In this document: piece by piece, positions 13,091 through 27,061 of the stretch | How the letters are laid out: each line of letters opens with the position of its first letter | Numbering within the stretch: position 1 is the first letter of the stretch | Assembly: GCF_910589235.1 (NCBI RefSeq) | Contig: NC_060976.1 | Span: 4,046,253 to 4,110,252, forward strand | Origin: Vespa crabro | Taxonomy: Eukaryota > Arthropoda > Insecta > Hymenoptera > Vespidae | Direction: 5' to 3' | DNA length: 64,000 nucleotides | Program-made: the position numbers and the translations under genes | The notes under the pieces: model-generated | Databases searched by the model: none | Seen by the model: only the letters and a program-made list of their open reading frames with translations | What the model was told of the DNA's origin: nothing

Positions 13091-14684
13091 CTCGACAAAT
13101 TGAAATATAAGACTCTCGTAACTCGGTCCTTGGCTTCGTCTAGGGAAAATCCAGGGACACAGATTCTCTTCTTCTTCTTCGTTGCCTTTGTTTCCTCCGC
13201 ATTGCCTTGGTCATCGACTACCGATTCTCTTCTTTCTTCCTTCCTTCCTTCCTTCCACATTCTTCTTCAGATCATACTTTCACGCTCCGGATATACAGAA
13301 TATAGGAACGACCGAATGAAAAATTTATCCATCCTCCGAGTAAACATGGAAAATGTTAAAGTTCACGATTAAAATTGATAAGCCATAAGTTAACTGACGT
13401 TAGATATCACTCGAGTGGTTTATTCGATTAACAGAAAGCTGAGCCAGATGTTATCTCATCATTTTCGAAGTCTCACCGTCCTCAAATATCATGCCCTTCT
13501 TACATAATGTATAAGCCCAAAGTGGTTCTACGATTCGTATAATTTATCGTCGGACGAGAAAGACGACGAATCCACGAATTCCTTTGAACGTACCGAATCG
13601 ACGGTGATTTATATTTAATCGAACGATTTTATCGTCTCGATTCTCTCGACATCGGGGATTCTAATACCTTCGTAGTACAAAGAGCAAGCGAAAGGGGTAC
13701 CTGGAAAAGGGCTAAACTGAGAGGGCTCGAAGGTGCCGAGAATGAAGGATAGGAAAAAGGAAAGAAAGAGATAGATAGAGAGGAGAAAGAGTTTGAAGAA
13801 AGATAAATAAAAGAGTCGCGATAAGGAAGATGTGGAGGAAGGGGCGCGATTAAAAGAGACGCGCGCGTCTCGTGAATTAAAAGCGTCAACCCGCTAAGAG
13901 ATCAAGAATTCCCTTGTGTTTTTTTTACTTTCTTTTTTATCTACAAAACTCACTTCTCCTCCACCGCGCTTTTTCTTCGCATAACCTCCGCGAACTCCTC
14001 GGAGTCTCATACTCTCGTCTTTCTCTCTCTCTCTCTCTCTCTCCATCCATCTATATATATCTATCTCGTGGTACGTTTGCAACGGAGAAAAACGACAAAA
14101 AAGGAAAGGGAGAGCAGGGAATACGGAGTGGGAGTATTCTCATTCCGATTCTGCTTTTCCTTCGCGTTCTCAGATTGAAGAGGCCTTTATGACTGGGTAC
14201 CGCTTTATGGCACGGCTTTGCCGCTATTATGCGTGCATCGGCCGGTCGTTGGTGGTCGGGACGAGGGAGGATTGCAGGTTGCGCGTTAATGGAGAACGCC
14301 GCATCGGTGAACGAGCGTATATGATTTCGGATAGTCAGAACCTGAAGAAAGAAAAAGAGATGGAGAGAGAGAGAGAGAGAGAGACTCGAAAGGCAAAGAG
14401 TGAGGATAAGGGTAAGGGATGGAGTCTAAGGCGTTAGAAAGGTTGGAACGAGGAAGTGCTCTTTGGATTCCGGCATCGGCCATTGTCAGGATAACGAAGC
14501 CAAGGCGAGATTTCTCTCTTTTCATCGGCGCACACCGAAACGATATCTCGAATGAATGATCGTGGGGATCTTGAAAATTCTCTCTCACTCCTCATCGACC
14601 CGCGATGCTTCGTGACGTAGCCTCAGATGGATATCTACCGTTCCTATAACGACCGCTCGAAATTAAAGCCGTTGCTCTTCTTAC

Positions 14685-14802
14685 CTCGATATACCGAATA
14701 TATCAAGGATATCTTTCTCTTTACGTTTTGCGTCTCGAGAGTTGTTTTACGCGCATCGATAGAATCTTCTTGAAGTTGGAAGATTAATCGACGTATTTCC
14801 AT
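14685..14802 (-). CDS. Weak exon candidate, minus strand
   Basis: On the minus strand ATG 14802 opens MEIRRLIFQLQEDSIDARK and continues for 39 codons plus one base to a strong donor, CGAG|GTAAGAAG. The peptide has no repeat and is balanced in composition. The frame is also open upstream of the ATG. Its exit phase (1) does not fit the phase-2 entry of the 9613-9796 exon, so a direct join is excluded. Such short frames also arise by chance. Confidence 0.2.
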
Positions 14803-16350
14803 CAACGAACTAGGTGTACTAGCGATAGGAAGCGTAGAGGAACGAAGTGAGCTTGCTACGAACGTCGATACGAATATCGGGACAAGCTAATATCGATGGA
14901 AAAAATTTGTAAATCCACGGCCGAGTCTAAACTTTTGGTCTAAACTTTCGAGAATCGAAAGGAAACGTTAATTAGCGCCAAAGAATTCTCTATTATTGGA
15001 AATGTTTATTATTGATATCTGATTAGGCGTTTCCCATTAAGGGATTTCTCGCGAAAATTCAAATAAATCGGTTTTTTTAATTCAGACATATATATACTTA
15101 ACAAAATATGCACATGGGTGCATTAAAGAACTTGGTCGAAAAAGGTCCGCTTTTGAAGATTCTCCCCTGGAGAAAGAGAGAAAGAAGAGTTCTGGTACGG
15201 TTGAAACATCGGAAAGGCTTATTACGCGCATTGCGCCGAGAACTTTACCTATCGCCGCCGGTACACTCTCGCATATTTTAAGCCGGCCATTTTTCAGCAT
15301 TTGTGCTATACATCCACGTCGAATTTGCATGAACCGACGATTCGAGGCTTGTTCCGCAAAACTTTTGGTGTTTCTACGAAACCGCTTGGAAAAGCCGTAT
15401 GGGCTTAACTTCCAACCTGCGAGTACTTAGAGACAGGCACACACCTGACCCTTAACTTTAGTCAGCTCCCTTTTAATACGTTCTATCTTTAGCTACGAAA
15501 AGAAAAGGAAAATATGACGATCCACCGAATCGATTAAAAACAAGAAAGAAATGAAGCCGCGAGAAATTCAAACGAATGGCGCTACATAAATATTCTTTAA
15601 AAGTGAAAACGATCGAGTCTCGTCTTTGCAACAAATTTCGTATCGATAACTTTTTCTCCTTCTTCTTCTTCTTCTTTCCCTTTCGTGAGTCAGGCGAATA
15701 TGTCCAGGACACTTGGAAAAAAAAGTTCTCTCGCGTAAAATCATATTCATGAATTCACAATCGAGAGGCATTGACCTAATCCTAATACCGACGTCGTCTT
15801 ATTTATGCAGCACCGCCGTTTTCGCAGTTCACACCGCCGAAGACCTTAACGGCTTTCAATTTCCGTTGGCCATCAATATTATTTAGTTTAGTTTGGACCA
15901 CCTCCACCTCCTTGCACGGCACCCACCCCCTTCGGCATGCTCCTCACGCCTCCTCCAAGGAAATTACTTGTCCTCTCTTCCCTCCAGCTCTCCTCTCTTA
16001 CACCACTGCGCAACTTCGTCTCCCTTACGTTTGCCTTCTTCCAACGTGCCGTTGCCTGTGTATTGGTGAACGACCAATGATAGTGATAGTGCCGCTGGTA
16101 CTTCTGCCGCCACATCCCTCGACAGCCAGCGCCAACAACTTACGGCCGTTTGTCTCCAAAACTCGGCGCACCCTTCTAACTCTTCGTGCGCGCTCCTCGT
16201 TTAGATACTTCAGAAAGAAAATCTTCCTTCCCGTCGTGCCGCTCTCCGTCTCTCTTCAAAGACTCTCAGCCTTCAAACGCGATTCTTTGTCATCTATATC
16301 GAGCCCTTAAACGATCGCGCTAGAAGATTTGCTAGGGCGTGTTCACGATG

Positions 16351-16352
<2 letters not shown>

Positions 16353-16388
<36 letters not shown>
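16353..16388. repeat. (CT)n microsatellite
   Basis: Pure CT run. Confidence 0.97.
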
Positions 16389-16390
<2 letters not shown>

Positions 16391-16696
16391 TCGTATTCGA
16401 GCAAGCTGAGAGAAATAGAGATAAAGGGAGAAGATAGGAAAATCGCACATTTCCAGTTATTAATATCGAGTCTCGGGGAATGTTCGATTGAATCGAAAAC
16501 TAAAACCCGATAGACTCGCACCCGGACGAGCACCGATGCATTTTCTTGTAAACCCGTCCACGTGTATACACATCTCGACTGCTCTTACCACGGCTCGCCG
16601 ACGACGTAATAGAATTACAAACCAATCCGGCACGTAGATGTTCGCGGTGGAACGGAACGTTTCGCAAGTTTCCATGAAACGCGATCGCTAGGATCG

Positions 16697-16731
<35 letters not shown>

Positions 16732-17240
16732 CTCCCCCTTTCTTTCTCTAAGCGTCCTTCTCAATTTATCCCTTTCCCTATACAAGAATCCCTCCACCGA
16801 AGTCCACCCTTTCGTGCACGTATTTTCACTATAAATCCTCGCTTTCCGAGCAAAATCATTGCACGGAATTGGTTTATAACGAAGCCAAATGCGACCAAAG
16901 GGATAGACTTGTAGAAAATTTCTTTTTTGATTTTTTATTGCTTTCGCAAAGAAAAAAAAAGAAACAAGAAGAAGAAAGAGAGAAACAGAGAAAAGAAAAG
17001 AGGATCAGTATCGAAAAAAACGGATGCAGGTCGCGCGCGACGATGAACAGTTTGCTATCTCAGGCGAATTTTTCTACGATCTACTCACACTGGACTGGAG
17101 CATAGAGAGAAAAAGAGTTGAGCTATAGCGTTCCTACGGTAGTTTCTCAGGACCGATTCTAGAAAGACAATGGTGTACTTTGTGGCGTCGTGATTAAAAC
17201 AAGAGGGCGAACACAACGAGCGCATGAAGAAACATGAGAG

Positions 17241-17242
<2 letters not shown>

Positions 17243-17286
<44 letters not shown>

Positions 17287-17287
17287 G
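17243..17287. repeat. (GA)n followed by G12
   Basis: GA run to 17275 that changes abruptly to 12 G (17276-17287), then G-rich sequence. Confidence 0.96.
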
Positions 17288-18811
17288 TGGAGGGAGGGAG
17301 AGAAAGAAACAGAGAAGAGGGGTAAAATAAGAGGAGGCAGAGAGGGAATGGATGTTCGTCTCTTTTCTCTTTTACTCCGAGTTGGCTTGCCATAGGCTGA
17401 GGGAGAAAGATAGAGGATAAAGTGAGGAGAAAGAGAGGAAGGAAGAAGCGAAATACAGAGGCAGAGTTTGGAGTTCTTTTCATTACCAGCGAGCTCACCT
17501 CGACAACGACAACAATACGAAGCTCAGCGTGTACACGTCGCTCGCCGCTAGTTTAGCTCTTATCTTTGTATCCCGCGTACGTATATCCGCGTACACAGAG
17601 TAGGCGGGGTTTACAATGTTTTGAAAACCTTTGAAACGGACCGTCCCGGACGACGCAACCGCTCTTCTTTGCGAATCTCCCGCCTTTCTCTCTTTTTCGT
17701 TCGTTCTGTTTCTCTTCTTTCTTTTTCTTTGCGTCATTCTCTTCCAAGTTTTTTCTCGCCTTTCCGCGACCACTTCTTAACAAACTTTTACGAAATACTA
17801 AGGAAACTTAAAGAAAAGACAGTCGGCTGATTATTCAGAAACGTATACTTCGACGAGAATAGGACACTTTGAATGTTCACGCGAGACTACTTGTTGACAA
17901 GAGAATGATACCTTTCGAGGATTCAAATTACGTGATAAGAAAGTATTACGAACGATTCAATCTTTCTTGATATTCTCTCGAGTCACATAGGCTTAGTGTG
18001 CTTTTTCTCGTCCTTCTGGCCTAGAAACTCGTAAATCGCGTGACGAGAACGTCTACGTCAATCGATGTTCGATTTAATTAATCTTATGGCGAATCCTTGC
18101 AATAGTCGGGATACGTCGACAGGTAAATGTAACGTTAACCACCTCTTTATCATTCCGTTATGTGTGTAGATGGTGTAGGAGATACCGCGTGATCGAATCA
18201 TGAACTGGTCCGGACATGATAACCTAATGAACGTGCTGAATAATGATCAGTTCGCGATTATCCGCTGTCTATTAAATTGATTCATACCGATTCAAATGAA
18301 AGGAACGATTTGCAATGTAAACCTTTCTATAGAGACTCTGCTTGAATGGATATGTATAATTCCCGCAAAGTATAGAAATACGCTGTTCCTGCCAGTTCGT
18401 TTTCGATAGTATTTCTATAGGTATTTTACTTAATGTCAAAATATGGAAGAGCAAAAGAGAGAGAGAGAGAATGAATACGGGAAAAGCTAATCGCAATTAA
18501 TGGAAACGAGAGAGAGAGAGAGAGAGAGAGAGAATCAAACCTGCGATTGCCCAAAAGTAAAATAATAACTTCTCTTTGAAGTGAAAAAAATCGTATTAAA
18601 GATTTTTTCTTTTTACGTCGCATCAACCTGAACACAATTTCTCGTTACTTTCTCGTTCATCCGTTGAAAGAGCCACATTTTCGATCTCTCCAACACTTGT
18701 AACCTGCTGGATGGACGAGGCTAGAAATCCAAGCGAGCACTTTTTAGAGAGTGTGCTACTAGCCGTTTCTCGTCGAAAGGTGAGGGTTGAGAAAGACATA
18801 AAGGGAAGAAA

Positions 18812-18843
<32 letters not shown>

Positions 18844-19501
18844 GGAAGAAAGGTACCCCGCCGCAAAGGCCTCGGGAGGGGTTTAAGTCGGACTTACACG
18901 ATATCTACCCGGCACACTCATCGGCTACTCTACTTTGTCCTTCGATAATACTACTCTGATACTAACCTCAGACAAGACACTCACATACACACTAGCTAGC
19001 ATTAAAATCATTACAACGTTGAAACACAAGTTTCCAAAAAGACGCGAAAAGCTAAAACACTGACGAGAGTGCTTACGCTCAGAGAAACACCAATTATACG
19101 TCATTACGCGTCCTTTTGAACTTTTAGCTATCTACCTACAATGAACAAAATCGTCTACTTCTTGAAAATTTTACTTCGAATCGCCTTTTCCATTTCCTCG
19201 GAACTTGCAATCCTTCCAACGAAATAACCGCGGACGTTGACGAATCTCGTACAATATCGTAAAATTTCTCGCAATGTTCCCCGCATTCGTTTCCCTTGGA
19301 ATATTTGTTGTAACCACGAAAAGGATATTTTTTGTTCGCTATTATACCTAACGTTCCTATATTTTAGTCTCCCTTATGTGAATTTATTTCTATTCGTATG
19401 TCAACCTTAAAAAGACTTTCTCGCGATGCATCTTGTACCCTCGATCAGTGTCAACGATCATTTTGCATAAAGAATAAACCAGAAAGAAAGAAGTAATATA
19501 A

Positions 19502-19512
19502 AGAGAGAGAGA

Positions 19513-19548
<36 letters not shown>
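19502..19548. repeat. (GA)n microsatellite
   Basis: GA run with a single GGGAAA interruption. Confidence 0.96.
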
Positions 19549-19552
<4 letters not shown>

Positions 19553-19806
19553 AACCAGCGGTTCTCAATTACCGGGCGCAACTTTCGTATTCCGGAAATT
19601 GAAAGTCTGTGACGTGATATCCGGCAAAGACCTTGGCGTTCTCCGCTGAAACTTCGCGTTAACGAGCCGAGTAGGAAAAAAAAGAAGAAAATATAAAAGG
19701 AACAGGAGAAAGAAAAAATGAGGTAGATGAAGAAAGAAGAGACAGGCAAACTCGCGAGACGAGAAGGTTCTTTCACGAAGAATGCTGTTTTTTACTTTCT
19801 TCTCAT

Positions 19807-19812
<6 letters not shown>

Positions 19813-19846
<34 letters not shown>

Positions 19847-19867
19847 ACACACACACACACACACACA
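19813..19867. repeat. Compound (TC)n-(AC)n microsatellite
   Basis: TC run (19813-19840), six unrelated bases, then an AC run (19847-19867). Confidence 0.97.
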
Positions 19868-21344
19868 AACGACAACTCCTATCGCTCTTCTCCGCAACGT
19901 GTTCAAACTTTCATTGGCGACAACAGCAACAACGAGAGGTGGGACGCGAAGTGGGTGGGAATTTCCCATTAAATTCCCTCCTGTCAATTCGTGCTATCTC
20001 GCGGCAACGATCCGACCGTTATAATCGATTCGGCCTGATTTCGGTTAACTGCCGTCATCCAAAGTTTAGCGGCGTGTCTCCGCGAACGAGCCAGCTTGCA
20101 TTCTCGTCAGGCATCAACCCTCCATATCGTATAACCATCCTCTGTATGGAGAGCAAGGAGTGAGTCCCCGATCGCTGCTCTTCAACCCCTCTTTCGCCAT
20201 CTCTCTCTCTTTCACTTCCTCTCTTTTGGACGATTCGCTCGGTGCGGTGCGCCGAGGGAAAATCGTGAAATCCGCGCACGATTGTACGTAGAAATGAGAT
20301 TTCATCTCTCGCGCACGTCGATCTCATGAAAGCAACGATTCCGGGCGAACGAACGCAATGTTTCACTAGCTATCCTTTTGTTTCTCACAAAGCTTCCATT
20401 TCTCTCCTTCGTTCCTTTATTTTTTATGATTATGATTATTTTCATGAATGCAAAGACGACTGCCGTTCGAGTTAATTCATTTACAAGCCATTTTCTCTTT
20501 GACGCCAACTTTCTCTCTTTCTTTTTCTTTCGTGTATTTTCATGCATACATACAATAGTAAAACAAAAGTGGAGCTGCGAGATAATAGTAAAAAAATTCA
20601 CTACCTTTCACTCGTAGCGTATACGACTACCGTGATTCGTTTTTGAAAAGCCCTAATTTAATAGCTCTGATATTACTTGATTTTATAAAAAATGATAGAG
20701 ATAAGGAAAAAAAAAAAAAAGAAATATCTTTACGTATATATATAAAAGGTGAAATTTTGAAGTTAATTTACTTTAATATTAAAAAAGTACAAGAAAATGA
20801 TAAATTTTCGAGCCTAATCTAAACAAATATTCTTTTCGCGGAACGCGTGGCAAAGGGAGAATCTTGGGACACATTCTAATGTGCTTGTTTCAACCCCATA
20901 CGCACCTTCATTCGGTAATCCTTTTCGGTGATCCCCACAATTGCCATTTTTTATACCTTTCGTGACTATGTCTTTAATAAAACTAGATTTTATAAAAATA
21001 AGAAATATAACTATTTACGAAACACAATAGTATGAATTTAATTTGGAAAAACAAGAAAAGGGATATTAGAGAGATTGGGCTTCGCGCTTCATCGTTTAGT
21101 AAAAAACGCGATTTCTACTTCTAATCTATAATAATGCAATTCCAAAGCGTTTTGTATTCAAATTAATTATATTATGTCGATAGATACTCGACGGGTAAAT
21201 TCCGGACAGCGAGTAAAGACACTGCGTATCCTGGAGTACTCGAAATTGATCCTAATCCGTAATCCGGCTTGTTCAGCCTCTTCCGCCTGCTTTCTCTCCC
21301 AAGGTACTTAGCACCAGGACGACGAATCCTGTGCGAGGTAGAGC

Positions 21345-21351
<7 letters not shown>

Positions 21352-21389
<38 letters not shown>
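21352..21389. repeat. (GA)n microsatellite
   Basis: Near-pure GA run, flanked on its left by degenerate GA sequence. Confidence 0.96.
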
Positions 21390-21393
<4 letters not shown>

Positions 21394-22439
21394 TGGAGGC
21401 AAAAGACAAAAGAGAAGAAGGCATCGGTCTTTCTTTTCTCTGAAAGCGAGAGCCACTTATATTTGAAAGAGCAGCAGGTGTGCGATGTTCCGTGCATTAT
21501 GCATGATGCGACGATGCTTAATGTTCGTCCGAATTCTTCTTCTTTCTTCTTCATTGCGCATACTTCACGCCTTTTACGATTTTCAAATTTCCCTCGCCAA
21601 CATTAAAGCGCCGTGGCCGCTAACATTAAAATGCTAATAATCGAAAACCCCTTGGTAATTACGTCGGTCCTCGGCCGTCTTTCGCACCGATTCGAATAAA
21701 CGCTTTCGATTACGCGAATTTCGCCAAATATGCATGGTTGATTTCCGCTTATGTCCTTTTTGTATTTTCTTCTTTTTTCTTCTTCCCACCTTTTTCAACT
21801 CGAACGCAAATCATCGCTTGTTATGGAAATCACAATCTGTTCTTTATCCTCAACCTTTCTCATACATTACTTTTTCCCCTTTGTTATTTATTTTATCAAG
21901 CCTTATCGTTTGCGATTAGAAACGATCGTTAAGATTAATCCTTCCCTTATATGTATGTATGTATGTATGTCGTTGTATCGTCGGACACATTACGCGCGTA
22001 TCTATGCAACTATAGGTGGAATCGCGAGCACAAAGCGATGAAGGGCATTATTACGTGATTAGGCTTCCTATTCACGAGAAGAGACAACAGCGTGCCTTCT
22101 GTTATTCGGCCTACAATGCCTACTGGTTGGGAGAATATCTATATAATAATAAGGAAAAATAAAGTGATACTTTAAACCCTAAGTTTCGAAATAAATCTTT
22201 GAAATATATAGACGCCATTTATTTTCGATAAAGAAAGTTTTATGATTAGGGTAAAATAAAAAAAAAGAAATAGGGGAGAAGATGAGAAATAATAGGAGGA
22301 CAGCAACGATATTAGCAGTGATAGTGAATACAACTACGAAAGTAACAAATTAATTATTCATGCACGTTCAACGTCCGACACCAAACGCGCGCCGCCGTCA
22401 CTTTGTAGCGTCCTACACAAGGCAGCCGTGTTGTTTAGC

Positions 22440-22478
22440 ATGACTATAGGAGGAGAGAGCATGGCGAAGCTGCTATAC
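22440..22478 (+). CDS. Weak first-exon candidate, plus strand
   Basis: A short CG-rich stretch (about 22340-22440) is followed by ATG 22440 (MTIGGESMAKLLYR) and a second ATG at 22461 in a better context (GAGCATGGCG). The frame ends in a donor CGTAC|GTAAGG just before an in-frame TAA. The combination resembles a first coding exon, but the peptide is only 13 codons. No downstream exon was found and a (GA)n tract begins shortly after. Confidence 0.18.
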
Positions 22479-22504
22479 CGTACGTAAGGAGAGAGCTATA
22501 GGAT

Positions 22505-22536
<32 letters not shown>

Positions 22537-25224
22537 AACGTCCGTAGCTCTGGATATATAGCCTTTGTAACGCTCGTTCCGACGGACGCGCACGTAATGG
22601 CTGTAATTAATGCGACGTACGACCGATCGAAATGGTCTACAGCTCCACGCTTGGCCGCAGTCACACGGTAATGTCTCTTTCCAGTTTCGCGTCACTTGTC
22701 TGTCTCTTTTACCAACGCGACGTCTCTTCAGTCTTCTCATTACGTTTCTTTCTAATTTCAATTTAATGAAATTCGACCAATTTTGACAATCTAATGCGAG
22801 ATTATGACTTATAAACTTGGTCGACTGCCAAGTCAATCTTTAATGAAATCTTGTCAAAAAATAAGTATCGGCGCGATAACGCTTGTTTCAATAAACCTCG
22901 ATAGACCAAAGGACACCGAGGCCAATGCTCAGGTACTTTTCGACATGAAATGTGAATAGCGCGATCGTGTTGCACTCATTCAACGTGATTAAATTCAACG
23001 AAATTCCAATTGCCTCCTCATTGAATTCGAGCTTACGGCTCGACAATTGTCATAATACACATTGATAATCGATACTTAAAGAATAGTAACGATACAGGAA
23101 CATCCTAAAAATGAGAGCCTGGAATCGAATGGTTCCGGCATGTAGATCAAGACCGTTCGAACGAAGAGGTTCGTTCGTTCTTGGCGAGGCCGTTACGCTC
23201 GAAATTCACCGAGCCGACATCTTCTCCTACACCATTTTTGCACGATCCCATCGATCAAGTGTGCAATCTCGGTTACCGGAAGTCGAGCCACGAGCGACCG
23301 TTCGGAAGTGCCAACGAGTAAAGAACGACGCCGGCTATTTTATTTCAGTAGAGACGCCCGGCACAAAGGTATATATACATAGATATATCTATTCGTGACG
23401 ATTCATTTTCTTTTCCACGTCTATGTCTTACCAAAGCTTATCTCGTTCCGTTTTCTTCATCGATCTACTTTTTACCCTAATTTAAAATCAAGACGATAAG
23501 AGGGATTAAATGGAGATGCAGAATAGTCGCATAGTTGATTCCTTCTTGATCCAGAATTTATTGTACGAAAAAGATACGGCGATCTTACAGTACATATGTA
23601 CAGTATACATATACGTATGCACTCTCACGTTATAGAAATGAAAGTTTCGAACAGAAGTACGTAACTTTTCTATTGTTAGGCGAGAAAGAGTTGAGAATAT
23701 TCATTGAACCTGGCAAAACGGCAACGAAGAAGCTTAAATGTTATTCTAGCCTGCACTAGTATCACAATACGTTTTCCAACTCGAACATCCCGGAGATATA
23801 ATAAGAACGCGGAGAAGTAACTCCTATCTGTCTCGATCCTTGTCTTTCATTGGAATTAACGCGACAGAATACGCGACGATCTAACTACGAAATAAAGGTA
23901 TAATTATTCAAGGATTTTAACGAATTCGTCGAATGTTTGAAATAATTTCATCGTAGCATCGAATCTTCTTGTTAGTTTTAGCGCCCCGTGGAGTATTTCA
24001 ACGGTCCATCGACGTTCGATTGGATTTCGATATTTGGTAAACAATAGCAATTCTATGGCAAGCCTCCAAGTAAGACTTCCGTTCATCCTGTATGTATGTA
24101 CATCTCGACTGTGAAACAGGCGAGGTTGCTCAAGGAGAAGACGGATGTAGCGCAGAAAGGATAGGAGAGGGCAAGAGGATGGAAGGTACAGGAACAACAG
24201 AAGGAGGTGCCGGAGGATCCTTATCTCTCTTATCCTCGCTCTCGCACTGTTTCCATTTCGAATCCACGAGCAGGGATTACTTAACAGAAGGAATTTATCG
24301 AAGCGAAAAGAGAAGGCCTTTCTCTCTTGCTTTTCGAATTTTCCCTCTTAACCTCTCCCTTTTTCTTTTCTCTTTTATATTTGGAATTGAGAGAGCAATA
24401 AAAGTATTATTTCCTCTCGACGATAAATTGAATTAAATTATTTAAAAACGTTTAAACATTCCGATTTATCGAGAATTCTCGTAATCTCCCTGGATTTGGA
24501 TTTAAAAAGTCCAAAGTCGAATTTAATCGTCGAAGCTCACAAAAAATACGTTTTTAACGACACGTTGTACGTAATACGAGACACAAAGACACGAGGAAGA
24601 CGGCGAAATGTTTCGAGAAGAAAGAAATACGTAGACGAAGCATGTCAAAGAGTTATCGGTAATTGCACTGGCCTTCTCGGACCATTGCCTTTGATAGCTT
24701 CATACTTTATAGAATCGAATAGAAGTCCGCAATCGTGTCTAGCTCCTTCTTTTATATACTGCTGCACTAAAATCTTGGCCCGGGACAATAGATAATAGAA
24801 GGAATATTCTCTTCGTCCACGCGAAAGAACGATCGTCCAGCGTAATATTTGAGCATGTGCAAGTATCGATTGCGCGTTTCATTACATTTTTCTCAATTAT
24901 TTTTAAAGCAATGTATACGATCGCATATCGGACATGTCACATCGAAAAGAAACGATATTATTATACACATTATTATCTATATAGAGAGTTGTGGAGCGCA
25001 CGTCGCATATGTATGTAAAGTATATCCTTTATCCTCTAGCTCGTTCCTGTAAATGGAATAGACCTAGCAAGGCGAATATACAACCCTCCGACGAATGCCT
25101 ACTTTACTCTAATAAATAATTAGTATATACCGTGGGAGTGCCGAAGCCCTAATTTAAGCGGTCCTTCCGTTATACGTAGGTAGTAGCTAAGCAGTGCTTC
25201 GGTGGCTCTAAGGAGAGAGAACCG

Positions 25225-25225
25225 G

Positions 25226-25261
<36 letters not shown>

Positions 25262-25265
25262 GGGG
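25225..25265. repeat. (GA)n followed by G15
   Basis: GA run to 25250 followed directly by 15 G. Confidence 0.96.
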
Positions 25266-26847
25266 AAGAGAGAACGAAGCAGGAGAAGATCGAGAACGGC
25301 ACTATGTAAGAACCACCACCCACGAGTCTCCCCGCTAAGTAGATGCTTGTCAGCGGAAACTTAATTAAATATCCAAAGTGGATGCCGGAATTACTACAAT
25401 TAGTATGACTGCTCTTCTGACCTGTTCTTATTACCCTGCTAGACTCCCGTCTTCCTTATTCGCAGGTATTACTACTTAATGTCTAATAAACGTCACGACA
25501 ACCGTGAGTGGTGCGTTATTTCTTTCGCGAGAGTCAACGAGAAGGAATTCACTGTAATCCAGGACGAAGGATAACGAGTTGCAAATATAAAACTTGCTCC
25601 AAGCTTCTCGACGTCCTTGATGTTCCTGTCTCACCCTACTCTCTCTCACTCCTTCTTCCTTTCAACTTTGAAAATCTTCGATCAAATTCGTGAGAAAGAT
25701 TCGTTGAAAGGACAAATAATGCACGATTTTTTAAAGAAGCGTACTCCTGAGTTCTCCCCTTCTACATTACGAAAGAATGTTCATCTGGCGAAATAACCAC
25801 GATCATGAATAGAAAGATACGACGACGTTGTAAGAAACGTTAAGTCATTCGTTAGATGGAAATAATTGAGAGATGCCGACGATATTTCTTTCGAGAGCAC
25901 GAGAGAGGCGAAGATAGAAAAAAAAAAAGAAAAGAAAGGGCCAAATACCAGACACTGTCACGTAAATACAAATCGAAAAGACGTTCTTTCTTATTTCAAG
26001 TATTCTTGGATCGTTCCTTCGAAATGGGGGAAAGAGAGACAAAGGAGGAGAATGAACTAGAATACAGGGAAAAGAGAAGAGAAGCTTAAAGCTTTTGTCT
26101 TGTTCGAGATTTTTCTTCGTCGATTTAATTGCGGGAAAAGAGACGTTATGGATGGATGATGGTGAAGAGAAAATAAGAGAGAGAGAGAGAGGGGGGGGTT
26201 GGGGAGAAACTGAAAAAGAGCAGTGGTCGTTTATTAGAAATCGAAGAGACACTCGTACGAGAAGGTCTTTGAATTGCCATCGATGATATCTATTCCTGTA
26301 ACATGATCGACATTCACGGATGATTCAGAAAGTGTTCATTTCTTTTTCACTTTTTAGAAGAGATAACGTAAAGATGGGACGATAGGAACGTTCATTAAGA
26401 GAAAAAGCTCGTTTTGAAAAAACCTTTAAAAACAATCTCGTACTCTATGGATGATAACATCCCTTTATTTTTCTCGTTACTCTCGATTCGAACGACTATT
26501 TTAGCACGTTCATTCTCCTTCTTTTTCTTGTCTCTCGCACGAGCTTTTTCTTGTTAACCTCCTACGAGTTTCTACGCGTTAGAGTATCATTATCCATCAT
26601 AGCCCGAGAGAGAAAGAGCCGTGGTAGTCGTCGAACCGTAGCCTAGGAATACCAGGAGACTAAAATCTACTCCATCTACTCCGTCCTGTGCCATTCGTTT
26701 TTCAACTTTTCTACGGAGAAAAAGTTTTGCGTTCGTTCGTTCGCAAACAAAATACGTGAGCTCGCGAAAGAGTTACATATACAGATGAAAATTGAGAAAA
26801 GAGAGAATAAAATTCAAAATAAATAAATAAATATATAAATATACATT

Positions 26848-26860
<13 letters not shown>

Positions 26861-26896
<36 letters not shown>
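26861..26896. repeat. (AT)n microsatellite
   Basis: Pure AT run, with degenerate AT/AAAT sequence to its left. Confidence 0.95.
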
Positions 26897-26898
<2 letters not shown>

Positions 26899-27035
26899 CC
26901 GAAAGCATATTAGCTTTTTCCTAGCATGTTGTAAACTTTAAATTTGCAACACGGTGGATGGGGTAGCTACGATATATCGAATTTTATCATCCCTACTTAC
27001 ATCGCCGAGTTTCTCCCCGCAAGAAGACCAATACT

Positions 27036-27061
27036 ACGACGACGACGACGACGACGACGAC
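27036..27061. repeat. (ACG)n trinucleotide run
   Basis: Nearly nine ACG/GAC units. In one plus frame this would encode an Asp run, but no flanking exon is supported. Confidence 0.95.

Larger units (their letters stand above)
9797..22339. other. Non-coding, repeat-rich stretch
   Basis: Apart from the exon candidates listed separately at 12.9 and 14.7 kb, no gene is supported. It holds GA/TC tracts (10501-10556, 11195-11222, 16353-16388, 16701-16728, 17243-17275, 18508-18533, 19502-19548, 19813-19840, 21352-21389), an A25 run (12698-12722) and a TTCC array near 13237-13257. Open frames at 11600-12091 and 15888-16310 have no clear splice or start support. Confidence 0.55.
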
